Shown here: positions 27,119 through 37,448 of the stretch, one piece after another | How the letters are laid out: each line of letters begins with the position of its first letter | How positions within the stretch are numbered: the first letter of the stretch is position 1 | NCBI RefSeq assembly: GCF_022637455.1 | Contig: NZ_CP093341.1 | Coordinates: 1,116,001 to 1,180,000 of the forward strand | From: Lysobacter sp. S4-A87 | Lineage (GTDB): Bacteria; Pseudomonadota; Gammaproteobacteria; Xanthomonadales; Xanthomonadaceae | DNA length: 64,000 nucleotides | Direction: 5' to 3' | Made by a program: the position numbers and the translations under genes | Notes under the pieces: model-generated | What the model saw: the letters and a program-made list of their open reading frames with translations, nothing else | Databases searched by the model: none | What the model was told of the DNA's origin: nothing

Positions 27119-27491
27119 CCAGCGCGGAGCGACTCAACAGCTGCTCGGCGGTGAAATGGCCGACCACGTCGATGTTGGCGATCAGCGGGCGACGCACTTC
27201 GTAGTCGACGGTCATCAGGTAGCCGGCGTCCTTGCGGGCGATCTTGAGGTTTTCCGGCTTCACGTTCTCGGAATAGCTGACGTAGAGGCGGCGGAAGAAC
27301 GCGTCCTTGATCCGGCCCGGATCCTGCTGGCTCATGCTCGATTCCTTGGCCATCTCCCTCAGCGCTTCCTTGACCGAGTAGTACTCCGAGTACATCGGGA
27401 TGAGCTTCATGCCCATGTAGATGAACAGGCCGACCACTCCCAGCACGATGATGAACCCGATCAGGGTCATGCCGCTCTGCGTACGCTTCAT
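27111..27491 (-). CDS. DUF4845 membrane-anchored protein
   Basis: 126 residues. [20 protein letters not shown] resembles a type IV pilin-type N-terminus (G-M-T-L followed by a hydrophobic helix), then a small periplasmic domain ([34 protein letters not shown]). It is the DUF4845 family found between lepB and rnc in many proteobacteria; the function is unknown. The expected Glu at +5 of a pilin cleavage site is replaced by Ile, so prepilin processing is doubtful. Confidence 0.88.
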
Positions 27492-27526
27492 TTGACCAGT
27501 CCCCCAGTTATGTATGTCCCGCCCGG

Positions 27527-27556
27527 GCGCCGTCGTAGTTTCCCCTCCGACGGCGC
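27527..27556. other. Hairpin between lepB and the DUF4845 gene
   Basis: GCGCCGTCG and CGACGGCGC form a nine-pair stem with a 12-base loop, inside the operon. There is no T-tract, so it is more likely an mRNA processing or stability element than a terminator. Confidence 0.4.
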
Positions 27557-27593
27557 GGGCAGTGTTGCCGGCGCAAGTATTGCCTGGCCAGTA

Positions 27594-28379
27594 TTACTTG
27601 ATACGGCTGCCGATGCGTGAACGGTCGACGCCGCCGTCAAAATTCATCCAGATCAGGAACGCCTTGCCGCGCAGGTTCTGCTCCGGCAGGAAGCCCCAGT
27701 ATCGGCTGTCTTCGCTGTTGTCGCGGTTGTCGCCCATCACGAAATAGTGACCCGGCGGCACGATCCAGTCGCCTTCCCCCTGATCAAGGAACGGCAGATT
27801 GGTCCGCTCCAGGACGTTGTGCTCGCGACCGAGCAGGTTCTCGCGCAGCTCCTCGGCCCCGGTCATCTCGGTGCCGTTGCCGGTACCCTGGTAGACGCCG
27901 ACCGGGGCATAGCTGAGCACCTGGCCGTTCACCGTGACCTGGTTGTCGTGGTAACCGACGCGGTCACCGGGCAGGCCGACGACGCGCTTGATCCAGTCCT
28001 GGTCCGGGTGGTGCGGCGGGCGGAACACGACCACGTCGCCCCGGGACGGTTCGCCCAGGCCGACGAACTTGTGGTTGTTGATCGGCAGGCGCAGGCCGTA
28101 GGTGAACTTGTTGACGAGGATGAAATCGCCCGTCAGCAGCGTCGGCATCATCGAGTTGGACGGGATGCGGAAGGGTTCGGCGACGAAGCTGCGCAGGATC
28201 AGCACCACCGCCAGCACCGGGAAGAACGCCTTGGAGTAGTCGACGACCACCGGCTCCTTGTCGTCATCAAGCAGGCCCTGGCGCGCGGCACGGCGCTTGG
28301 CCAGCCACAGCTTGTCGAGCAGCCAGACCAGGCCGGAGAACAGGGTCAGGACGACCAGGATGATTTCAAACCAACGCAT
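27594..28379 (-). CDS. lepB: Signal peptidase I
   Basis: 261 residues. Two N-terminal membrane segments (IILVVLTLFSGLVWLL and FFPVLAVVLILRSFV) precede the periplasmic protease. The catalytic Ser lies in IPSNSMMPTL and the Lys in DWIKRVVGLPGD; GDNRDNSEDSRYWGF is the conserved box E. It removes signal peptides from exported proteins at the inner membrane. It sits between lepA and the DUF4845-rnc-era-recO genes. Confidence 0.96.
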   Translation of the reverse strand: MRWFEIILVVLTLFSGLVWLLDKLWLAKRRAARQGLLDDDKEPVVVDYSKAFFPVLAVVLILRSFVAEPFRIPSNSMMPTLLTGDFILVNKFTYGLRLPINNHKFVGLGEPSRGDVVVFRPPHHPDQDWIKRVVGLPGDRVGYHDNQVTVNGQVLSYAPVGVYQGTGNGTEMTGAEELRENLLGREHNVLERTNLPFLDQGEGDWIVPPGHYFVMGDNRDNSEDSRYWGFLPEQNLRGKAFLIWMNFDGGVDRSRIGSRIK

Positions 28380-28470
28380 GCTTGCTCCTCGGGAGAGCCG
28401 GAAATGGAGAATCGGGATTGGAGGAACGGAACAGCGTGGATTGGCGAGGGGTTGCCCCCCGGCAACCTCT

Positions 28471-28498
28471 CATCCCGAGCATAGCGAGGGATCTGCTG
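28471..28498. repeat. CATCCCGAGC...GAGGGATCT intergenic repeat
   Basis: ATCCC and GGGAT flank GAGCATAGCGA; this form (ATCCCGAGCGnAGCGAGGGATCT) is common between genes of many bacteria. It lies in the 213 bases separating lepA from lepB, where I see nothing else. Confidence 0.5.
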
Positions 28499-28592
28499 TT
28501 CGTCATGGGCGCCATGAGGCGGCTGGGTTGCCCGATTGCGTACGCCCGCTCCCCGGCCGCGACGTCCTGCTGGGATGCCGACTGCCCCGACA

Positions 28593-30386
28593 TTACTTGT
28601 TGTCGACCTGCAGCACGGCGAGGAAGGCCTCCTGCGGGATCTCCACGCGGCCGACCTGCTTCATCCGCTTCTTGCCCTCTTTCTGCTTCTCGAGGAGCTT
28701 CTTCTTGCGGCTGATGTCGCCGCCGTAGCACTTGGCCAGGACGTTCTTGCGCATCGCCTTGACGGTCGAGCGGGCGATGATCTGCGAGCCGACGGCGGCC
28801 TGGATGGCGACGTCGAACATCTGTCGCGGGATCAGCTCCTTCATCCGCTCGCACAGGTCGCGACCGCGGCGGTCGGCATGGCTGCGGTGGGTGATGATCG
28901 ACAGCGCGTCGACCTTGTCGCCGTTGATCAGCGTGTCCACGCGCACGAACGGACCGGCCTGGAAGCGCAGGAAGTGGTAGTCCAGCGAGGCGTAGCCGCG
29001 GCTGACCGACTTGAGCTTGTCGAAGAAGTCGAGCACGACTTCGGCCATCGGCAGCTCGTAACTGATCTGCACCTGGCCGCCCATGTAGTTGATGCCGATC
29101 TGCACGCCGCGCTTTTCTTCGCACAGCGTGATCACGTTGCCGACGTAATCGGGCGGCGTGAGGATGTTGGCGCGGATGATCGGCTCACGGACCTCTTCGA
29201 TCATGTTCACCGGCGGAAGCTTGGCCGGGTTGTCCATCGGCACGATCGAGCCGTCGGTCTTGAGCACCTCATAGATCACCGTCGGCGCGGTGCTGATGAG
29301 GTTGAGGTTGTACTCGCGCTCCAGGCGCTCCTGCACGATCTCCATGTGCAGCATGCCCAGGAAGCCGCAGCGGAAACCGAAGCCCATCGCCTCGGAGCTT
29401 TCCGGCTCGAAACGCAGCGCGGCATCGTTCAGGCGCAGCTTGTCGAGGGCTTCGCGCAGGTCCGGGTAGTCCTCGGCGTCGACCGGGAACAGACCCGCGA
29501 ACACGCGCGGCTGCATTTCCTGGAAGCCCGGCAGCGGCTTGGCCGCCGGATCGGCTGCCGAGGTCAGCGTGTCGCCGACCGGCGCGCCGTGCACGTCCTT
29601 GATGGCGGCGTGGATCCAGCCCACTTCGCCGGCACCCAGCTTGGGCAGGTCCTTGCGCTTGGGGGTGAACACGCCGACCTTGTCGACCTGGTGGGTGCGG
29701 CCGGTCGACATCACCAGCAGCTTGTCACCGGGCTTGATCTCGCCCTGCATCACGCGCACCAGCGAGACCACGCCCAGGTAGTTGTCGAACCACGAGTCGA
29801 TGATCAGCGCCTGCAGCTTGTCGGTGTCACGCGGCTTCGGCGGCGGGATGCGGTGGACGATCGCCTCGAGCACGTCGACGACGTTCAGGCCGGTCTTGGC
29901 GCTGATCGCCACGGCGTCTTCGGCGTCGATGCCGATCACCGCTTCGATCTCGGCCTTGGCGCGCTCGATGTCGGCGGTGGGGAGGTCGATCTTGTTGAGC
30001 ACCGGCACCACTTCCAGGCCCTGCTCCACCGCGGTGTAGCAGTTGGCGACCGACTGCGCTTCCACGCCCTGGGCGGCGTCGACCACCAGCAGCGCGCCTT
30101 CGCAGGCGGCCAGCGAGCGACTGACTTCATAACTGAAGTCGACGTGGCCGGGGGTGTCGATGAAGTTCAGGAAATAGGTCAGCCCGTCCTTGGCCTTGTA
30201 CGGCAGGGAAACAGACTGCGCCTTGATGGTGATGCCGCGCTCGCGCTCGATCGGATTGGAATCCAGGACCTGCGCTTCCATCTCGCGGGCTTCGAGGCCG
30301 CCACAGAGCTGGATGATGCGGTCGGCCAGGGTCGATTTGCCGTGGTCGACGTGGGCAATGATGGAAAAGTTTCTGATCTGCTGCAT
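28593..30386 (-). CDS. lepA: Elongation factor 4 (LepA)
   Basis: 597 residues, exactly the family length. GTPase motifs: [24 protein letters not shown]; then domains II, III, V and the LepA-specific C-terminal domain ([17 protein letters not shown]). EF4 back-translocates ribosomes and affects initiation and biogenesis. ATG 30386 ([16 protein letters not shown]) is the family start; the frame extends to 30443 without support. Confidence 0.97.
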   Translation of the reverse strand: MQQIRNFSIIAHVDHGKSTLADRIIQLCGGLEAREMEAQVLDSNPIERERGITIKAQSVSLPYKAKDGLTYFLNFIDTPGHVDFSYEVSRSLAACEGALLVVDAAQGVEAQSVANCYTAVEQGLEVVPVLNKIDLPTADIERAKAEIEAVIGIDAEDAVAISAKTGLNVVDVLEAIVHRIPPPKPRDTDKLQALIIDSWFDNYLGVVSLVRVMQGEIKPGDKLLVMSTGRTHQVDKVGVFTPKRKDLPKLGAGEVGWIHAAIKDVHGAPVGDTLTSAADPAAKPLPGFQEMQPRVFAGLFPVDAEDYPDLREALDKLRLNDAALRFEPESSEAMGFGFRCGFLGMLHMEIVQERLEREYNLNLISTAPTVIYEVLKTDGSIVPMDNPAKLPPVNMIEEVREPIIRANILTPPDYVGNVITLCEEKRGVQIGINYMGGQVQISYELPMAEVVLDFFDKLKSVSRGYASLDYHFLRFQAGPFVRVDTLINGDKVDALSIITHRSHADRRGRDLCERMKELIPRQMFDVAIQAAVGSQIIARSTVKAMRKNVLAKCYGGDISRKKKLLEKQKEGKKRMKQVGRVEIPQEAFLAVLQVDNK

Positions 30387-30564
30387 GCGGGGCCGCGCGA
30401 GGCTAGCCGGTTCCTGGAAAATCAACGCGCGATTATCGCACACGCCCCGGTTGCACCGGCTCCACGCCTTCTGGAGGCGCCCCGCCCAGACGCGCAGGCC
30501 GGACGGCAGGCGCGCAGGGAGGTCATGGCGTCGGCGCAGACGGGTGAGCGCAGGGCGGCCGGGC

Positions 30565-32085
30565 TCAGCCCGCCTTGGCGGCGTCGTCGGCGGTGACGGC
30601 GATGAACTGGGTGCCGCCCTGGCGGCGCACCAGCAGCATCACCGTCTGCCCCGGCTTGACCGAGGCCAGCTCGCGGTCCAGCGCCGAGGCACTGGCAACC
30701 GAGTTGCGGCCGACCGACAGGACCACGTCTCCGGGACGCAGGCCGGCGTCGGCGGCGGCATCACCCGGGGTGCGTACGAGCACCCCTTCGTTGCCGCGCA
30801 GGCCCAGCCGCTGGCGGTCGCCACTGCTCAGGTCCTGCCCGACCAGGCCCAGCGCATTGCCGGCCGAGGGTCGCGACGGCTCGCCACCGGCGGCCGGAGG
30901 CGGCGAACCGGAGGCGCCGGCCGCCGTGGCGTCGAGCTCGGCGACCACGACCGTCAGATCGACATTGCGGCCGTCCCGGTAAACGCTGACCTTGGCCCTG
31001 GTGCCCGGCGGCATCGACCCGATGATCGGCGGCAGGTCGCTGGATTCATTGATGGCCCGGCCATCGACCGCGCGGATCACGTCGCCGCGCTCGATGCCCG
31101 CCTTCTCGGCAGGGCTGCCGGGCAGCACGTCGGCGATCAGCGCGCCGCTGCTGTCGGGCAGGCCCAGGCCCTTGGCCGACTCGCTGGTGATCGGCTGCAC
31201 CTGCACGCCGAGCTGGCCGCGGCTGACCTTGCCGGTGGCGCGCAACTGCTCCGCCGCGCCCATCGCCACGTCGATCGGGATGGCGAAGCTCACGCCCATG
31301 TAGCCGCCGGAGTTGCTGAAGATCTGCGAGTTGATGCCGACCACTTCGCCGCTGGTGTTGAGCAGCGGGCCACCGGAGTTGCCCTGGTTGATCGCGACGT
31401 CGGTCTGGATGAAGGGCACGTAGCGCTGGTTGGCGTACGGGTTGCTGCGGCCGACCGCGCTGACGATGCCGGCGGTGACCGAATGGTCGAGGCCGAACGG
31501 CGAACCGATCGCGATCACCCACTGCCCGGCCCTGGTCGAGCTGGCGTTGGCCATGCGCAGGAACGGCAGGCCCTTGGCGTCGATCTTGAGCAGCGCGACG
31601 TCGGACTGCTCGTCGCTGCCGATCACCTTGGCGGTGAACTCACGACGATCGGACAGCTTGACCGTGACCGTATCGGCACCTTCCACGACATGGTGGTTGG
31701 TCATCACGTAGCCGTCGGCCGACATCAGGAAGCCGCTGCCCATCGAGGTGCCGCCGCCGCGCGGACCGCGCGGACCGCCGGGACCGCCCGGGAAGGGCAT
31801 GTCGTCACCGAAGAAGCGGCGGAAGATCTCGGGGATCTGTTCGTCGTCGTCGGGTGCCCCGCGCACATTGCGCTGCGGCGCCGCATCTGCCCGGATGTTG
31901 ACCACCGCAGGTCCGACCCGCTGGACCAGGTTGGTGAAGTCGGGAAGCCCGCTCACCAGCGGCGCGGCCGGCGTCGCTGCAGGCGGTGGCGCGATCGGCG
32001 TGGCGGGCGGCTGCGCGGTGCAGGCCACGGGCAGCGAAGCGGCGATGGCAGTAACAAGGACCAGGGAACGAAGCGGACGGTTCAT
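30565..32085 (-). CDS. mucD: Periplasmic serine protease MucD/DegP type
   Basis: 506 residues. A signal peptide with a possible lipobox-like end (LPVACTAQ) precedes a trypsin-like domain with the triad His in TNHHVVEG, Asp in SDVALLKI and Ser in GNSGGPLL, then two PDZ domains (about 290-370 and 405-495). A Pro/Gly/Arg-rich loop ([15 protein letters not shown]) lies before the His. MucD-type proteases degrade misfolded envelope proteins and restrain the RpoE/AlgU pathway; here the gene follows rpoE and its anti-sigma factor. Confidence 0.95.
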   Translation of the reverse strand: MNRPLRSLVLVTAIAASLPVACTAQPPATPIAPPPAATPAAPLVSGLPDFTNLVQRVGPAVVNIRADAAPQRNVRGAPDDDEQIPEIFRRFFGDDMPFPGGPGGPRGPRGGGTSMGSGFLMSADGYVMTNHHVVEGADTVTVKLSDRREFTAKVIGSDEQSDVALLKIDAKGLPFLRMANASSTRAGQWVIAIGSPFGLDHSVTAGIVSAVGRSNPYANQRYVPFIQTDVAINQGNSGGPLLNTSGEVVGINSQIFSNSGGYMGVSFAIPIDVAMGAAEQLRATGKVSRGQLGVQVQPITSESAKGLGLPDSSGALIADVLPGSPAEKAGIERGDVIRAVDGRAINESSDLPPIIGSMPPGTRAKVSVYRDGRNVDLTVVVAELDATAAGASGSPPPAAGGEPSRPSAGNALGLVGQDLSSGDRQRLGLRGNEGVLVRTPGDAAADAGLRPGDVVLSVGRNSVASASALDRELASVKPGQTVMLLVRRQGGTQFIAVTADDAAKAG

Positions 32086-32173
32086 CGAATTCGGCCTCGG
32101 GAGAGATCGGATTGCACTAGAAGTTGCGGGTGGTGGCGCCGCCAGCGACGGCGCCGCGGGAGTCTGGCGGTCG

Positions 32174-33109
32174 TCAGTTCCGCGGACCGGCCGAGTCGTT
32201 TTCGGTCACGCCAGTCTGGTCGGCCGCCGGCGTCATGCTCGGCTCGAACGGATAGAACGAGGGCGAGGACGCGCCGCTGCCATAACTGGCCGTGATCCCG
32301 GCACCGCTGCCGGCGTATTGCGGCAACACTGCACGCGGCCACGGCCTGGCGGTGGCTTCGGGGTGTTGTGGCTGGAAAGGCTTGGGCGCGACGGCATCGG
32401 TACCGGTCGCGGACATCGCCACCGTCGACGCGACCGCCGATGCCGGTGCGACGGCCGCCACTGCCGTAGCGGCAGTCGGGGCCGACTGGCGGCTGGCACG
32501 CAGGGCGGCGCGCTGGCTCTGGCTGCGCGTGGAACGACGCTCGGCCGCGCGGCGCGGCACTTCCACCGCCGCCACGGCGGCAGCGCCGAGGCCGGCCTGA
32601 TGATCGGGCGCATCGGGCGCATCGGGCACGCTGGGTGACGGCACACTGGGTGACGGCACGCCAAGTGGAGCAATGTCCGGCGCCGTGGCTGCGGCCGCGA
32701 CCTGCGTGGTCGCACCGTCATCGGCAGCCGGTGCCGTCTCGCTCAAGAACGGCCGCGTCACGAACAGGGCGGCAACTGCGACCGAGGCTGCCAGCGCGCC
32801 GCCAATCCAGCCGCGCCGGCTGGCCGACGCGCTGCGCCGGGGGCTGGACGATGTCGCCGACGTGGCGATCGGTGCCAGTGCCGGCTCATGCGCGATCGCC
32901 TGCGCGACGCGGTCGGCGAAGCTGCTGCTCGCCATCGCCGTGGCCTGGCCACGCAGCACATCGCCATAGAGTTGCCAGCGGCCGCAGGCCTGGCGCCATT
33001 GCGCGTCGTGTCCGAGCCGCTTCAGCGCGAAGCGGGCAGCCTCTCCCTGCAGTTCGCCGTCGAACAGCGCGCAGAGATTTTCGCGATCATCAGTGGCAGG
33101 CGTATTCAT
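32174..33109 (-). CDS. rseA: RseA/MucA-like anti-sigma-E factor
   Basis: 311 residues. The N-terminal domain (about 1-75: ENLCALFDGELQGEAARFAL, WQLYGDVLRG) matches the RseA N-terminal sigma-binding fold. One membrane helix (WIGGALAASVAVAALFVTR, about 101-120) leads to an Ala/Pro/Ser-rich periplasmic region with VPSPS repeats, ending FYPFEPSM. It would hold RpoE at the membrane until cleaved by DegS/RseP-type proteases. ATG 33109 overlaps the rpoE stop (ATGA). The periplasmic part is longer and more Ala-rich than E. coli RseA, and no RseB gene follows; mucD takes that place. Confidence 0.88.
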   Translation of the reverse strand: MNTPATDDRENLCALFDGELQGEAARFALKRLGHDAQWRQACGRWQLYGDVLRGQATAMASSSFADRVAQAIAHEPALAPIATSATSSSPRRSASASRRGWIGGALAASVAVAALFVTRPFLSETAPAADDGATTQVAAAATAPDIAPLGVPSPSVPSPSVPDAPDAPDHQAGLGAAAVAAVEVPRRAAERRSTRSQSQRAALRASRQSAPTAATAVAAVAPASAVASTVAMSATGTDAVAPKPFQPQHPEATARPWPRAVLPQYAGSGAGITASYGSGASSPSFYPFEPSMTPAADQTGVTENDSAGPRN

Positions 33110-33726
33110 CGCTTCGAAGCTTCCGCAGAGTCGTTGTCGAGCAGGGGTCGCAGTTCGGCATCGATCGCTTCGCGCGCACGGAAGATTCGCGAGCGGACGG
33201 TGCCGATGGGGCAACCCATCTTCTGCGCGATCTCGTCATAGCTCAGACCTTCCACCTCGCGCATGGTGATGGCGGTCCGCAGTTCTTCCGGCAGGGTTTC
33301 GACCACGCGCATCAGCGTGCGTTCAATTTCCTGTCGCAGCAGTTCATGTTCCGGTGTGTCGGTGTCGCGCAGGCGCGTGCCGGTGTCGAACTGCTCGGCG
33401 TCGCCGGCGTCGATGTCGTCGGTCGGAGGCCTGCGGTTCTGTGCAACCAGGTAATTCTTTGCAGTGTTCACGGCGATCCGGTGCAACCACGTATAGAACT
33501 GGGCATCACCGCGGAAGTTCGGCAGCGCCCGGTAGGCGCGTATGAAGGTTTCCTGGGCAACGTCCTGGCATTCGCTCCAGTCGGGGATGTAGCGCCCGAT
33601 CAGCGCGGTGATCCGATGCTGGTACTTGCGCACCAGCGCATCGAAGGCCGCACTGTCGCCGCGCTGGACACGCTCGACCAGCTCCTGGTCCAACTCCACA
33701 TCTTTGGGCAACACTAATTCGGCCAT
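33106..33726 (-). CDS. rpoE: RNA polymerase sigma-E factor
   Basis: 206 residues, RpoE/AlgU length. Region 2 is strong (QHRITALIGRYIPDWSECQD, then VAQETFIRAYRALPNFRG and YTWLHRIAVNTAKNYLV); region 4 has LPEELRTAITMREVEGLSYD and the helix IAQKMGCPIGTVRSRIFRAR. It drives the envelope-stress response. The promoter upstream carries an RpoE-type consensus, so it probably autoregulates. First gene of the rpoE-rseA-mucD set. Confidence 0.96.
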   Translation of the reverse strand: MAELVLPKDVELDQELVERVQRGDSAAFDALVRKYQHRITALIGRYIPDWSECQDVAQETFIRAYRALPNFRGDAQFYTWLHRIAVNTAKNYLVAQNRRPPTDDIDAGDAEQFDTGTRLRDTDTPEHELLRQEIERTLMRVVETLPEELRTAITMREVEGLSYDEIAQKMGCPIGTVRSRIFRAREAIDAELRPLLDNDSAEASKR

Positions 33727-33767
33727 ACCGCGCCGGCACTCCTGTGGGCTCGGCCATGGCCGAACAA

Positions 33768-33794
33768 TGGGACAACCCTGTCGGGGGAAAGTTC
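33768..33794 (-). promoter_or_regulatory. Sigma-E type promoter in front of rpoE
   Basis: On the minus strand GAACTT (33794-33789), 15 bases, then GTCCCA (33773-33768). This fits the sigma-E pattern GAACTT-N15-17-GTCNNA reported for Xanthomonas and related bacteria. The predicted transcript start would be about 35 bases before the rpoE ATG. Confidence 0.6.
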
Positions 33795-33916
33795 AATCAC
33801 GATCATTAATGGGGTCGGGCCCAGCAGGCCGCAAGCGCCAGGGGTCAGGGGTCCGGCGCAGTCCGTCACAACGGTCACCTCACCCGATCGAAGCACGTCA
33901 ACAGCCACACTCCGAT

Positions 33917-33946
33917 TTGACGCCGGGGAAACATCCTCGGGATGAT
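33917..33946 (+). promoter_or_regulatory. Possible sigma-70 promoter for the fadJ-type gene
   Basis: TTGACG, an 18-base spacer and GATGAT resemble -35 and -10 boxes. If used, transcription would begin after the ATG at 33942 and favour the second start at 33981. Confidence 0.35.
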
Positions 33947-33980
33947 AGCGTTCTCTCCATACCTGAACGAATGGTGCCGA

Positions 33981-36035
33981 ATGATTGCTGGCCTTGACGG
34001 TCTTCGCTTCCAGCACTGGCAGACCGAGCTGCGTGGCGACGGTGTGCTGGTGCTCTCGTTCGACCGCGCCGGCGCGCCGGTCAACACCTTTGCCCAGGAC
34101 GTCCTGATCGAGCTGGACACGCTGATCGAGCGCCTGGCGCTGGATCCGCCCAAGGGCCTGGTGCTGCGTTCGGCCAAGGCCTCGGGTTTCATCGCCGGGG
34201 CCGACATCAAGGAATTCCAGACCTTCGACGCCAAGGGCACGGTCGGCGACGCGATCCGTCGCGGCCAGCAGACCTTCCAGCGCCTGGCCGAACTGCCCTG
34301 CCCGACCGTGGCGGCAATCCACGGCTTCTGCATGGGCGGCGGCACCGAGATCGCCCTGGCCTGCCGCTACCGCGTCGCCAGCAACGACCCGTCGACCCGC
34401 ATCGGCCTGCCGGAAGTGAAACTCGGCATCTACCCGGGCTGGGGTGGCAGCGTGCGCCTGCCGCGCCTGATCGGTGCACCGGCCGCATTCGACATGATGC
34501 TGACCGGACGCACGCTGTCGGCTTCGGCCGCGCGCGCAAATGGCCTGGTCGACAAGGTCACCGATCCGTCGAGCCTGATCGATGTCGCCGCCGCCTATGC
34601 GCTGCGCGGCAGCCAGCGTCCGTTCAAGCAGCGGGCCCTGGCGTGGGCGACCAACACCCTGCCCGCGCGCAAGCTGCTGGCACCGATGCTGACCAAGCAG
34701 GTCGCACGCAAGGCGCGCAAGGAGCACTACCCGGCCCCGTACGCGTTGATCAACACCTGGGCCAACAGCGGCGGCGGCATCCAGAACCTGTTGTCGGCCG
34801 AACGCAAGTCGGTGGTGAAGCTGGCTTCCACGCCGACTGCACGCAACCTGATCCGCGTGTTCTTCCTGCAGGAGCGGCTCAAGGGCCAGGGCGGCAAGGA
34901 GCATGGCATCAGCCACGTGCATGTCGTCGGCGCCGGCGTGATGGGCGGCGACATCGCCGCGTGGTCGGCCTACAAGGGCTTCAACGTCACCCTGCAGGAC
35001 CGCGAACAGCGCTTCATCGACGGCGCATTGACGCGCGCGCAGACGCTGTTCGAGAAGAAGGTCAAGGACGAAGCCAAGCGCATGGATGTGTCGGCTCGCC
35101 TGAAGGGTGACCTTGCCGGCGAGGGCGTCGCCAGTGCCGACCTGGTGATCGAGGCGATCATCGAGAAGGCCGAGGCCAAGCGCGAGCTGTACGCCGAGCT
35201 CGAACCGCGCATGAAGTTCGACGCGTTGCTGACCACCAATACGTCCTCGATCCCGCTGACCGAGCTGCGCGAGCACATCGGTCGCCCCGCGCATTTCGCC
35301 GGCCTGCACTACTTCAACCCGGTGGCGTTGATGCCGCTGGTGGAGATCATCCACCACGACCGCGTCGCACCGCAGACGCAGCAGCGCCTGGCGGCGTTCT
35401 GCAAGGCGATCGACAAGCTGCCGGTGCCGGTGGCGGGAACGCCGGGCTTCCTGGTCAACCGCGTGCTGTTCCCGTACATGCTCGAAGCGGCAACCGCCTA
35501 CGCCGAAGGCATTCCTGGCGCGGCGATCGACAAGGCCGCGGTGAAGTTCGGCATGCCGATGGGCCCGATCGAACTGATCGACACGGTCGGCCTGGACGTC
35601 GCTTCGGGCGTCGGCGGCGAGCTGGCACCGTTCCTCGGCCTGCCGATCCCGACCGCGCTGGCGACCCCGCCGCAGCAGGGCAAGCGTGGCAAGAAGGATG
35701 GCCAGGGCCTGTACAAGTGGGAGAACGGCAAAGCGATCAAGCCTGCGCTGCCCAAGGACTACCAGACCCCGTCGGACCTGGAAGACCGCCTGATCCTGCC
35801 GCTGCTCAACGAAGCGGTCGCCTGCCTGCACGACGGCGTCGTCAGCGATGCCGACCTGCTCGATGCCGGCGTGATCTTCGGCACGGGGTTCGCGCCGTTC
35901 CGTGGCGGCCCGATCCAGTACATCCGCGAAACCGGCGCCGACGCGCTGCTGACGCGACTGCAGCAATTGCACGCGCGTTACGGCGACCGTTTTGCGCCGC
36001 GCCCGGGTTGGGACAGCGGCGCGTTGCGCGGCTGA
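33981..36035 (+). CDS. fadJ: FadJ/FadB-type enoyl-CoA hydratase / 3-hydroxyacyl-CoA dehydrogenase
   Basis: 684 residues. An N-terminal crotonase domain (about 1-190) has the oxyanion segments FIAGADIKEF and GFCMGGGTEIALACRYR and the acidic LPEVKLGIYPGWGG. The NAD-binding domain starts at VHVVGAGVMGGDIAAW (about 312), with the dehydrogenase His in HYFNPVALMPLVEII and the C-terminal helical domains (FGMPMGPIELIDTVGLDV). It performs two steps of fatty-acid beta-oxidation. The start is 33981 (MIAGLDGLRFQHW); ATG 33942 would add 13 residues. No thiolase gene is beside it, so its partner is elsewhere. Confidence 0.93.
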   Translation: MIAGLDGLRFQHWQTELRGDGVLVLSFDRAGAPVNTFAQDVLIELDTLIERLALDPPKGLVLRSAKASGFIAGADIKEFQTFDAKGTVGDAIRRGQQTFQRLAELPCPTVAAIHGFCMGGGTEIALACRYRVASNDPSTRIGLPEVKLGIYPGWGGSVRLPRLIGAPAAFDMMLTGRTLSASAARANGLVDKVTDPSSLIDVAAAYALRGSQRPFKQRALAWATNTLPARKLLAPMLTKQVARKARKEHYPAPYALINTWANSGGGIQNLLSAERKSVVKLASTPTARNLIRVFFLQERLKGQGGKEHGISHVHVVGAGVMGGDIAAWSAYKGFNVTLQDREQRFIDGALTRAQTLFEKKVKDEAKRMDVSARLKGDLAGEGVASADLVIEAIIEKAEAKRELYAELEPRMKFDALLTTNTSSIPLTELREHIGRPAHFAGLHYFNPVALMPLVEIIHHDRVAPQTQQRLAAFCKAIDKLPVPVAGTPGFLVNRVLFPYMLEAATAYAEGIPGAAIDKAAVKFGMPMGPIELIDTVGLDVASGVGGELAPFLGLPIPTALATPPQQGKRGKKDGQGLYKWENGKAIKPALPKDYQTPSDLEDRLILPLLNEAVACLHDGVVSDADLLDAGVIFGTGFAPFRGGPIQYIRETGADALLTRLQQLHARYGDRFAPRPGWDSGALRG

Positions 36036-36060
36036 TCGAGGCGCAAGGCTGACGTCCATG

Positions 36061-36082
36061 GATCCCCGCCTTCGCGGGGATG
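36061..36082. repeat. GATCCCCGCCTTCGCGGGGATGA hairpin repeat
   Basis: An eight-pair stem (ATCCCCGC with GCGGGGAT, loop CTTC) lies 26 bases past the fadJ-type stop and 18 bases from the convergent pilZ stop. This is a widespread proteobacterial intergenic repeat and may work as a shared terminator. Confidence 0.6.
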
Positions 36083-36099
36083 ACGGCGCCAACCACGGA

Positions 36100-36465
36100 T
36101 CACATCGTATGCGTCGCCCGCTCAGCGTTGAGCGACCCGGCCAGCAGCGCCTCGATCTTGCCGCGAACCGATTCCCCCTCCGCACTGTCGGCGAACTGCA
36201 CACCGATACCCGCCGGACGGTTGCCCTGCGCACCGACCGGCGTCACCCAGACCACCTTGCCGGCAACCGGCAGGCGCTCGTTCGACTCCGGCAGCGTCAA
36301 CAGCAGGAACACCTCGTCGCCGAGGAAATAACGCTTGGGCGTGGCCACGAAGACACCGCCGCCCTTCAGGAACGGCATGTATGCGCTGAACAACTGCGCC
36401 TTGTCCTTGATCGCGCAGGACAGGATGCCCTGACGCGCGCCGCCTGCAGAATTCATGCCGCTCAT
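36100..36465 (-). CDS. pilZ: Type IV pilus assembly PilZ protein
   Basis: 121 residues, the size of single-domain PilZ. LFSAYMPFLKGGGVFVATPK, LGDEVFLLLTLPES and AGIGVQFAD are typical of the PilZ of Xanthomonadaceae. The c-di-GMP motifs RxxxR and D/NxSxxG are absent, so it is unlikely to bind the nucleotide; this class acts in pilus biogenesis, in Xanthomonas through FimX and PilB. Its ATG overlaps the holB stop, making it the last gene of the fab-pab-mltG-tmk-holB run. Confidence 0.94.
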   Translation of the reverse strand: MSGMNSAGGARQGILSCAIKDKAQLFSAYMPFLKGGGVFVATPKRYFLGDEVFLLLTLPESNERLPVAGKVVWVTPVGAQGNRPAGIGVQFADSAEGESVRGKIEALLAGSLNAERATHTM

Positions 36466-37448
36466 TGCCTGCTCCCCCCTTCCGCCCGCCGCCCATGGAG
36501 GGCGCGCCAGGCCAACAACAATTCGGTGACTGCCAGGTCCGCCCGCACGGTGGTGCGCAGCAGATCACGGGTCCGGTTCGCCTGATCGAACCACGCGGCC
36601 AGACTGCGCGTTCGCTCCGGGTCGGTCAAGCCGGCGGCATCAGCCAGGGCCAGGTCGGCGGCGTGACTCAGGCGCAGAGCGCCGTTTTCGTCGCCGACCC
36701 AGCGCTGCGCCGTCTCGACGGCGCCGATGTCGCCGCGGCCGAGTTTGGCCATGTCGCTGGCGACCTCGCGGCGCAATGCCAGGCCGTCGTTGCCGAGCCA
36801 TTCGTTGGCCAGCCCGGGATGGCCGCGGGCAGCCTCGAGTCCCTCGCGCGCGCTGGCTTCGGAGTGCCCCCGCTGCTTCAGCCAGGCGAGCGACTCGGCG
36901 GCCTGCGGCAAACGGAACTCGTAGCGCTGGCAGCGGCTGCGGATCGTCGCCGGCAACCGCGCCGGATGCGCGCTGAGCAACCACAGGTATCGGCCAGGCA
37001 CCGGCTCTTCCAGGGTCTTGAGCAGGGCGTTGCAGGCGGCGTGATTCACCGCCTCGGCCGGATCGATGATCACCACCTGCGCGCCGCCGTACTGCGGCGT
37101 CAGCGACAGTTTCTCCGACACCTGGCGGATCTGCTCGATGACGATCTCGGTGCGCAGCCGCGTGCCTTCCTTGTTCGGAATGAACGACACGAACTGGTAG
37201 TCGGGGTGCGTGCCAGCCGCGAGCAGGTGGCAGCTGCGACAGCTGCCGCACGGCTCACCGGCGGCACTGGGCTGCTGGCACAACAGGCGCTGAGCGAGAC
37301 GTTCGGCCACGGCGCGCTTGCCCAGTTGTGCAGGCCCGCAGAACAGCAGCCCATGCGCCAACCGACCGCCTGCCTGCGCTGCCACGGCCTGGTCGTACAC
37401 GCGCTGCTGCCAGGGTGCGAACGCGATGCCGGGTCCCATCGCGCTCAT
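36462..37448 (-). CDS. holB: DNA polymerase III subunit delta'
   Basis: 328 residues. Clamp-loader fold with a degenerate P-loop ([15 protein letters not shown]), zinc-module cysteines [17 protein letters not shown], and [20 protein letters not shown] with SRC ([11 protein letters not shown]). Delta' is the non-hydrolysing stator of the clamp loader that works with DnaX, encoded at 59-61 kb here. Overlaps tmk and pilZ by ATGA-type junctions. Confidence 0.94.
   Translation of the reverse strand: MSAMGPGIAFAPWQQRVYDQAVAAQAGGRLAHGLLFCGPAQLGKRAVAERLAQRLLCQQPSAAGEPCGSCRSCHLLAAGTHPDYQFVSFIPNKEGTRLRTEIVIEQIRQVSEKLSLTPQYGGAQVVIIDPAEAVNHAACNALLKTLEEPVPGRYLWLLSAHPARLPATIRSRCQRYEFRLPQAAESLAWLKQRGHSEASAREGLEAARGHPGLANEWLGNDGLALRREVASDMAKLGRGDIGAVETAQRWVGDENGALRLSHAADLALADAAGLTDPERTRSLAAWFDQANRTRDLLRTTVRADLAVTELLLAWRALHGRRAEGGSRQ

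Noticed and set aside
28536-30596. 686-codon plus-strand frame
   Set aside because: Antisense shadow of lepA.
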